A stretch of DNA of 10,477 nt from HXMU1420-2 sp040830545 (GTDB taxonomy: Bacteria; Pseudomonadota; Alphaproteobacteria; Rhodobacterales; Rhodobacteraceae): positions 1 to 10,477 of the forward strand of contig JBFOMB010000005.1 of assembly GCA_040830545.1 (NCBI GenBank), given 5' to 3'. How positions within the stretch are numbered: position 1 is the first letter of the stretch; every line of letters begins with the position of its first letter. Below, in pieces: positions 6,713 through 10,477 of the stretch. The translations under genes and the position numbers were made by a program. The notes under the pieces are model-generated. The model had not been told where the DNA came from. It did not search any database and was given only the letters and a program-made list of their open reading frames with translations.

Positions 6713-9109
6713 ATGAAATTCACATTGTCCTGGCTGAAAGAGCACCTCAAAACCGAGGCGAGCCTTGATGACATCCTCTACGCCCTGACCGATCTGGGTC
6801 TGGAAGTGGAAGAGGTCAGCAACCCGGCGGACCGCCTGTCGGCCTTTACGCTGGGATATGTGGAACATGCGGAAAAGCACCCGGATGCGGACAAGCTGCG
6901 AGTGTGCCGCGTGCAGACGGACGAGGGCGTGCAGCAAATCGTCTGCGGTGCCCCGAACGCGCGTGAAGGCATCACCGTCGTGATCGCCAAGCCGGGCGTT
7001 TACGTTCCGGGCATCGATACAACGATCAAGGTCGGCAACATCCGCGGCGTCGAAAGCCACGGCATGATGTGTTCCGAACGTGAAATGGAACTCAGCGACG
7101 AACATGACGGCATCATCGAACTGCCCTCGGGTGAAGTGGGCGAACGATTCACCGACTGGCTGGCGGAAAATGACCCGGCCAAGGTCGATACCGTGATCGA
7201 AATCGCCATCACGCCAAACCGCCCCGATGCGCTGGGGGTGTACGGCATTGCCCGCGATCTGGCGGCGCGCGGACTGGGCGAGTTGAAGGAACAGGCCCCC
7301 ATGGCCGTTGCTGGGCAGTTTCCCTGCCCCGTGCCGGTTACAATTGACGACGACACGTTGGACGGCTGCCCGCTGTTTACCGGACGCGTGATCCGGGGCG
7401 TTGAAAACGGACCCAGCCCGCAATGGCTGCAGGACCGGCTGAAGGCGATTGGCCTGCGCCCGATTTCCAAGCTCGTGGATGTCACGAACTTCTTCACCTA
7501 CGACCAGAACCGCCCGCTGCACGTGTTCGACGTGGACAAGATGCAGGGCGGCCTGCGGGTGCATCGCGCGCAGGGTGGCGAAACGATTACTGCGCTGGAT
7601 GACAAGGACTACACCTTCGAACCCGGCATGATGGTGATTTCGGACGAAAACGGCCCCGAAAGCATCGGCGGTGTCATGGGCGGCGCGGAAACCGGCTGTA
7701 CCGACGAAACCACCACCGTGTTTCTGGAAAGCGCGTTCTGGGACAATGTCCAGATCGCCCTGACCGGGCGCGCGTTGAAGATCACTTCGGACGCGCGCTA
7801 TCGCTTTGAGCGCGGCGTCGATCCGGAATATTCCCTGCCGGGTTTGGAGGCTGCAACGCAGATGATCCTGGACCTCTGCGGCGGGGAACCGTCCGAGGTT
7901 GTGATGGCCGGTGCCGTGCCCGATCATTCCCGCAGCTACACGCTGAAACCCGAACGGGTACAAAGCCTTGTCGGTATGGAAATCCCCGAGGCCGAGCAGC
8001 GCCAGACCCTGACCCGTCTGGGCTTCCGTCTGGAAGGCGCGCAGGCCCATGTGCCCAGCTGGCGACCCGACGTGCAGGGCGAAGCCGATCTCGTGGAAGA
8101 GGTTGCGCGTGTCGCGTCGCTGACCGGGCTCAAGGGCCGCCCCCTGCCGCGCCTCAGCGAAGGTGTGCCCGCACCCGTCATGACCCCGATGCAGCGGCGC
8201 GAGCAAATCGCGCGGCGCACCTGCGCAGCGCTCGGCTACAACGAATGCGTCAGCTATTCCTTCATCGACAAGGCGTCAGCGGAACTGTTCGGCGGCGGCG
8301 AAGACGCCACCATGCTGGAAAACCCGATTTCCTCGGAAATGAGCCATATGCGCCCAGCATTGCTGCCCGGTCTGTTGCAGGCCGCAGCCCGAAATCAGGC
8401 GCGCGGTTTCATGGATCTGGCGCTGTTCGAGGTCGGGCCAGCCTTCCACGGCGGGGAACCTGGCGAGCAGCACAACCTAGTGACCGGTCTGCTGATCGGC
8501 CGTACCGGCCCCAAGGACGTGCATGGCGCATCCCGGCCCGTGGATGTCTATGACGTCAAGGCGGATGCCGAGGCGGTGCTGGCGGCGATGGGCGCACCGG
8601 CCAAAGTGCAGGTGCTGCGTGGCGCGCGCGAATGGTGGCACCCTGGTCGGCATGGCAAGATCTGCCTTGGCCCGAAAAAGGTGCTGGGCATCTTTGGAGA
8701 GCTTCACCCCAAGGTCCTGACCGCCATGGATGTCAAAGGCCCTGCCATGGCCTTCACCCTCTGGCCCGAGGAAATTCCGCTGCCCCGCAAATCCGGAGCC
8801 ACCCGCAGCGCGCTGGAACTACGCGACCTGCAGGCGGTTGAACGCGACTTCGCCTTTGTCGTGGACGCGGATGTAGAGGCGCTGACGCTGGTCAATGCGG
8901 CGGCAGGCGCGGACAAGGCGCTGATCCGCGACGTGCGCGTGTTTGATGAATTCATCGGCGGCGCGCTGGGTGAGGGCAAAAAGTCGCTGGCGGTCACCGT
9001 CCGGCTGGAACCCACCGCCAAAACGCTGACGGACGAGGATATCGACGCAGTGGGCGCAAAGGTGATCGCAAAGGTCACCAAGGCCACCGGCGGCGTCCTG
9101 CGCGGCTGA
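6713..9109 (+). CDS. pheT: Phenylalanine--tRNA ligase beta subunit
   Basis: PheT is the large subunit of phenylalanyl-tRNA synthetase. It binds tRNA-Phe, edits mischarged Tyr-tRNA and holds the PheS catalytic subunits. The 798 residues are full length. Domains in order: N-terminal MKFTLSWLKEHL; an OB-fold tRNA-binding domain about 40-150 (HPDADKLRVCRV, 56-67; GMMCSERE, 117-124); the B3/B4 editing domain about 205-375 (including RPISKLVDVTNF, 249-260, and LHVFDVDK, 269-276); the B5 domain about 405-475 with RPDVQGEADLVEEVAR (451-466), whose acidic residues contact the catalytic side; a class II-like core without active-site motifs, about 490-690; and the C-terminal anticodon-binding FDX-ACB domain about 705-798. 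The ATG at 6713 gives the standard PheT N-terminus. It is preceded by 139 bp of non-coding DNA, so it probably has its own promoter rather than depending on pheS. Confidence 0.98.
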   Translation: MKFTLSWLKEHLKTEASLDDILYALTDLGLEVEEVSNPADRLSAFTLGYVEHAEKHPDADKLRVCRVQTDEGVQQIVCGAPNAREGITVVIAKPGVYVPGIDTTIKVGNIRGVESHGMMCSEREMELSDEHDGIIELPSGEVGERFTDWLAENDPAKVDTVIEIAITPNRPDALGVYGIARDLAARGLGELKEQAPMAVAGQFPCPVPVTIDDDTLDGCPLFTGRVIRGVENGPSPQWLQDRLKAIGLRPISKLVDVTNFFTYDQNRPLHVFDVDKMQGGLRVHRAQGGETITALDDKDYTFEPGMMVISDENGPESIGGVMGGAETGCTDETTTVFLESAFWDNVQIALTGRALKITSDARYRFERGVDPEYSLPGLEAATQMILDLCGGEPSEVVMAGAVPDHSRSYTLKPERVQSLVGMEIPEAEQRQTLTRLGFRLEGAQAHVPSWRPDVQGEADLVEEVARVASLTGLKGRPLPRLSEGVPAPVMTPMQRREQIARRTCAALGYNECVSYSFIDKASAELFGGGEDATMLENPISSEMSHMRPALLPGLLQAAARNQARGFMDLALFEVGPAFHGGEPGEQHNLVTGLLIGRTGPKDVHGASRPVDVYDVKADAEAVLAAMGAPAKVQVLRGAREWWHPGRHGKICLGPKKVLGIFGELHPKVLTAMDVKGPAMAFTLWPEEIPLPRKSGATRSALELRDLQAVERDFAFVVDADVEALTLVNAAAGADKALIRDVRVFDEFIGGALGEGKKSLAVTVRLEPTAKTLTDEDIDAVGAKVIAKVTKATGGVLRG

Positions 9110-9122
9110 AACGCCCCGCTGC

Positions 9123-9164
9123 CAAACCACGCACCGCAGTCCCGGACCTGATCCAGGACCTCTT
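9123..9164. repeat. Extragenic palindromic repeat, copy 2
   Basis: The hairpin GTCCCGGA (9139-9146), loop CCTGA, TCCAGGAC (9152-9159) is a diverged copy of the repeat after the esterase. The second base pair is T-A here and C-G in copy 1, a compensated change; one inner pair is a C/A mismatch. The flanking CCACG...CCGCAG and trailing CCTCT are also shared. It sits just after the pheT stop. Confidence 0.72.
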
Positions 9165-9174
9165 GCCTCAAAAC

Positions 9175-9197
9175 CGCCCCGGATTCTCTCCGGGGCG
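9175..9197 (+). terminator. GC-rich hairpin after pheT, probable terminator
   Basis: CGCCCCGGA (9175-9183), loop TTCTC, TCCGGGGCG (9189-9197) form a perfect 9-bp stem 65 nt after the pheT stop. No T-run follows, so termination by it alone is uncertain. It could equally be the second half of the palindrome pair that begins at 9139, in the same arrangement as after the esterase. Confidence 0.45.
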
Positions 9198-9245
9198 CGT
9201 CATGTTGCGAAATCGACACAGCTGCCGCGCCTCACCCCTTGGGGC

Positions 9246-9273
9246 TTGAGCCGACTCGGCCCCCGCCTGTAAG
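9246..9273 (+). promoter_or_regulatory. Weak promoter candidate for the structured leader
   Basis: TTGAGC (9246-9251), a 16-nt spacer and TGTAAG (9268-9273) match 4 of 6 positions each of the sigma-70 boxes. A transcript from about 9280 would carry the structured region and the terminator-like hairpin ahead of the unknown gene. This is a pattern match only. Confidence 0.22.
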
Positions 9274-9297
9274 CAGCAGCCCTGCAATCTAAACTAT

Positions 9298-9407
9298 AGC
9301 GTGTTGCACTTAATCAGATTCAAGACCTCTTGCGGTCGATCGAGGCAGCGTTCGCGAAAACGGACGCGTTCGATTGACCGGATGAGGGCAAGTTTGTGCA
9401 ACGCGCT
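9298..9407 (+). ncRNA. Candidate structured RNA (leader or small RNA), family not recognised
   Basis: Four nested stems can form on the plus strand. The outer stem pairs 9298-9309 with 9396-9407 (12 bp, one U-G). Next is CTTG (9329-9332) with CAAG (9389-9392). Then 9333-9343 pairs with 9370-9380 (11 bp, one G-U). The apical hairpin is GCGTTCG (9348-9354) with CGGACGC (9361-9367), loop CGAAAA, one U-G pair. Each non-Watson-Crick pair is G-U on the plus strand and would be A-C on the minus strand, which argues for plus-strand RNA. No convincing ORF covers it. It lies between the pheT end signals and the unknown gene at 9532. It does not show the SRP RNA tetraloop region, the RNase P core or tmRNA landmarks, and it does not fit the 6S layout well. 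A 5' leader element or a free small RNA are both possible. Confidence 0.5.
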
Positions 9408-9433
9408 CCAAATACAACCAAGGGGTCGCACAC

Positions 9434-9484
9434 ATGCCCGACTTACCCGGCGGATCAAGACACCGCACACCTTCCACGTTCTGA
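9434..9484 (+). CDS. Short ORF, possible 16-residue leader peptide
   Basis: ATG at 9434 opens a 16-codon ORF (MPDLPGGSRHRTPSTF) that stops two bases before the terminator-like hairpin at 9487. AAGGGG (9420-9425) lies 8 nt upstream, a better Shine-Dalgarno sequence than that of the gene it precedes. The peptide has no run of one amino acid, so it is not a classical amino-acid attenuator. Its placement in front of a terminator is the only sign of function, and chance is a fair alternative. Confidence 0.3.
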   Translation: MPDLPGGSRHRTPSTF

Positions 9485-9486
9485 TT

Positions 9487-9511
9487 GCCCGCGTCTGACC
9501 TCGCGGGCGTT
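9487..9511 (+). terminator. Terminator-like hairpin before the unknown gene
   Basis: GCCCGCG (9487-9493), loop TCTGACCT, CGCGGGC (9502-9508) form a perfect 7-bp stem, extendable by a U-G pair, followed by GTTT. The T-tract is short. It ends about 20 nt before the ATG at 9532, so it could stop a small RNA or attenuate transcription into that gene. The minus strand has no T-run after the stem, so it points rightward. Confidence 0.5.
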
Positions 9512-9531
9512 TCGACCTGCGAGACAGACTG

Positions 9532-10477
9532 ATGTTCCAAAAAGCTCTGACCGCTGTCCGGCATCGCCTGCCGGACGAGCTGGCATTTCACTACTATCCC
9601 GACCGCCAGTCCGCGTGGCTGATGGCGCAGCTGTGGCATGAAGACCGGGCCAAGGTTGGTGCCCTGCGCCAGACCCGCGTTGGCAAACTGCTGGACCGCC
9701 CGCTGCTGAAACCGCTGGTTGCCCGCTGCGGTGGGACCCTGCGACGTCACGACGTGATGGCGCTGGCCCATGCGGATCAGTTCGGCGCGTTCGATGACCT
9801 GACCCACGCGGGTGAGGCCGTGCTGGAAGCGTGCTGGTCCGAAACATGGCTCGACTTCGGGCTGACCTTCACCCAGTGGGGCGCGGGCAAAGACTGGCAA
9901 TACGCCCAGATCTCCCGCGAAGGGGGCAGCCTGGTGATCCAGCTGGGGTTTCCGACCGACCATGCGCAACTGATGGGGCGTTACCTGCCGGTTGATGCGC
10001 GGGAGAAGTTCGAAGAGGACTACCACCCGATCCGCACCGAAGGCCGTCCGACGCTCGCCTGGGCGCGTGTCGACATGGACCTGGAACGCGGCGAGGCGCT
10101 GATCGAAGAGGTGCAGTGCGACTGGCTGCGGCTGGTGAAGGACGAGGTCGACTGGCTGGCCCAATCCGAACCGCAAAGCCGCGACACCCGTGCGCATCAG
10201 TCCTATCAGCGGGCCCTGTTCGCGCGGTACGCCAAGATCTGGCCGCAGGCGATGATGCTGAGCACGCTGGCGGTTCTGGTCGAACAGCTGGGTATGCGCC
10301 GCATCTGGATGCACCAGCCCACAACGGGTGCAGCGCTGAAGGGGATCGGCGGGGGGTTACCCCCCGTGTCCGCCCTTTTCCAAAAGCCCAAAAAGCTTTT
10401 CTTTTTGGTGGGGCGGCGCATCCCCCGCCCGTCTGCACCCCCGCCCCCGGCCCCGCCCCCCCCGGTTTCTCCGCGGG
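9532..10477 (+). CDS. Conserved protein of unknown function, open at the right edge
   Basis: The frame runs from ATG 9532 to the window end without a stop, 315 codons. The N-terminus, with LPDELAFHYYPDR (13-25), resembles a conserved protein of unknown function that I recall from Rhodobacterales genomes; I cannot name a fold or reaction. No signal peptide, membrane segment or nucleotide-binding motif is visible. It is rich in Trp, acidic and aromatic residues (for example EEVQCDWLRL near 192-201), suggesting a soluble globular protein. RIWMHQPTTGAALKGIGGGLPP (257-278) looks like conserved C-terminal sequence. From about residue 295 it turns into low-complexity Pro-rich sequence encoded by C-runs, which is suspect. 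Shine-Dalgarno is weak (GAGA at 9521-9524). A terminator-like hairpin and a structured region lie just upstream, so expression may be controlled at the leader. Confidence 0.78.
   Translation, partial: MFQKALTAVRHRLPDELAFHYYPDRQSAWLMAQLWHEDRAKVGALRQTRVGKLLDRPLLKPLVARCGGTLRRHDVMALAHADQFGAFDDLTHAGEAVLEACWSETWLDFGLTFTQWGAGKDWQYAQISREGGSLVIQLGFPTDHAQLMGRYLPVDAREKFEEDYHPIRTEGRPTLAWARVDMDLERGEALIEEVQCDWLRLVKDEVDWLAQSEPQSRDTRAHQSYQRALFARYAKIWPQAMMLSTLAVLVEQLGMRRIWMHQPTTGAALKGIGGGLPPVSALFQKPKKLFFLVGRRIPRPSAPPPPAPPPPVSPR
10388..10408. repeat. AT-rich perfect hairpin inside the 3' part of the last gene
   Basis: CCAAAAAG, loop CTTTT, CTTTTTGG form a perfect 8-bp stem within otherwise C-rich DNA. A further hairpin, GGGGGG-TTA-CCCCCC (10351-10365), lies just before it. 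Both fall in the reading frame of the last gene. They are unusual for coding sequence and may mark a repeat element or an unreliable contig end. Confidence 0.5.

Noticed and set aside
6695..8206. Minus-strand open frame of 503 codons opposite pheT
   Set aside because: It is a shadow of a full-length PheT; its His/Arg/Gly-rich composition shows no family features.
9298..9407. 6S RNA, SRP RNA, tmRNA, RNase P RNA or a tRNA
   Set aside because: The asymmetric internal loop does not fit 6S, the conserved SRP apical region is missing, there are no tmRNA or RNase P core motifs, and the TTCGATT at 9369-9375 is part of a long stem rather than a T-arm.
9301..9498. 65-codon plus-strand frame through the structured region
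   Set aside because: Arg-rich with no ribosome site or similarity I recognise, and it coincides with nested complementary stems that better explain the sequence.
1..10477. Defence system, prophage, integron, secretion or biosynthetic cluster
   Set aside because: All genes read as housekeeping or general metabolic enzymes; there is no integrase, transposase, toxin, nuclease, CRISPR array or multi-gene specialised pathway.

Overview
The window looks like ordinary chromosomal DNA from a GC-rich alphaproteobacterium, most likely a Rhodobacterales / Roseobacter-group species. The reasons are the high GC content, the alphaproteobacterial style of PheS and PheT, GC-rich extragenic palindromes with a CCTGATCC core, and a last gene that resembles a conserved unknown protein I associate with that group. 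This placement rests on recall, not on a search. There are no rRNA or tRNA genes, transposases, CRISPR arrays, phage genes or recognisable defence genes.

Layout. (1) Positions 1-1774, minus strand: the N-terminal half of a YbfB/YjiJ-type MFS transporter, cut by the left edge, lies 23 bp behind a class C beta-lactamase-family serine hydrolase and probably shares its transcript. (2) A 106-bp divergent region leads to plus-strand genes that fill the rest. (3) 1881-2522: a small PPOX-type flavoprotein of the DR_2398/MSMEG_1061 type. (4) 2636-9109: pheS and pheT, the two subunits of phenylalanyl-tRNA synthetase, separated by about 3 kb that holds a class I glutamine amidotransferase, a secreted PHB-depolymerase/LpqC-like esterase and a nitronate monooxygenase. 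(5) 9110-9531: a 422-bp non-coding stretch. (6) 9532 to the right edge: a conserved protein of unknown function, still open at the end.

The genes between pheS and pheT have their own translation signals and gaps of 57-186 bp. They look like independently expressed housekeeping or accessory enzymes rather than one pathway; only PheS and PheT work together, as an alpha2beta2 enzyme. The esterase and pheT are each followed by a related GC-rich palindromic repeat.

The most interesting part is the stretch after pheT. It contains a nested set of complementary segments (9298-9407) that would fold on the plus strand into a long structured RNA. Every non-Watson-Crick pair there is G-U on that strand. 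A 16-codon ORF with a good Shine-Dalgarno sequence follows, then a terminator-like hairpin, then the start of the unknown gene 23 nt further on. This resembles a cis-regulatory leader (attenuator or riboswitch-like) or a small RNA with its own terminator. I could not match it to a known RNA family.
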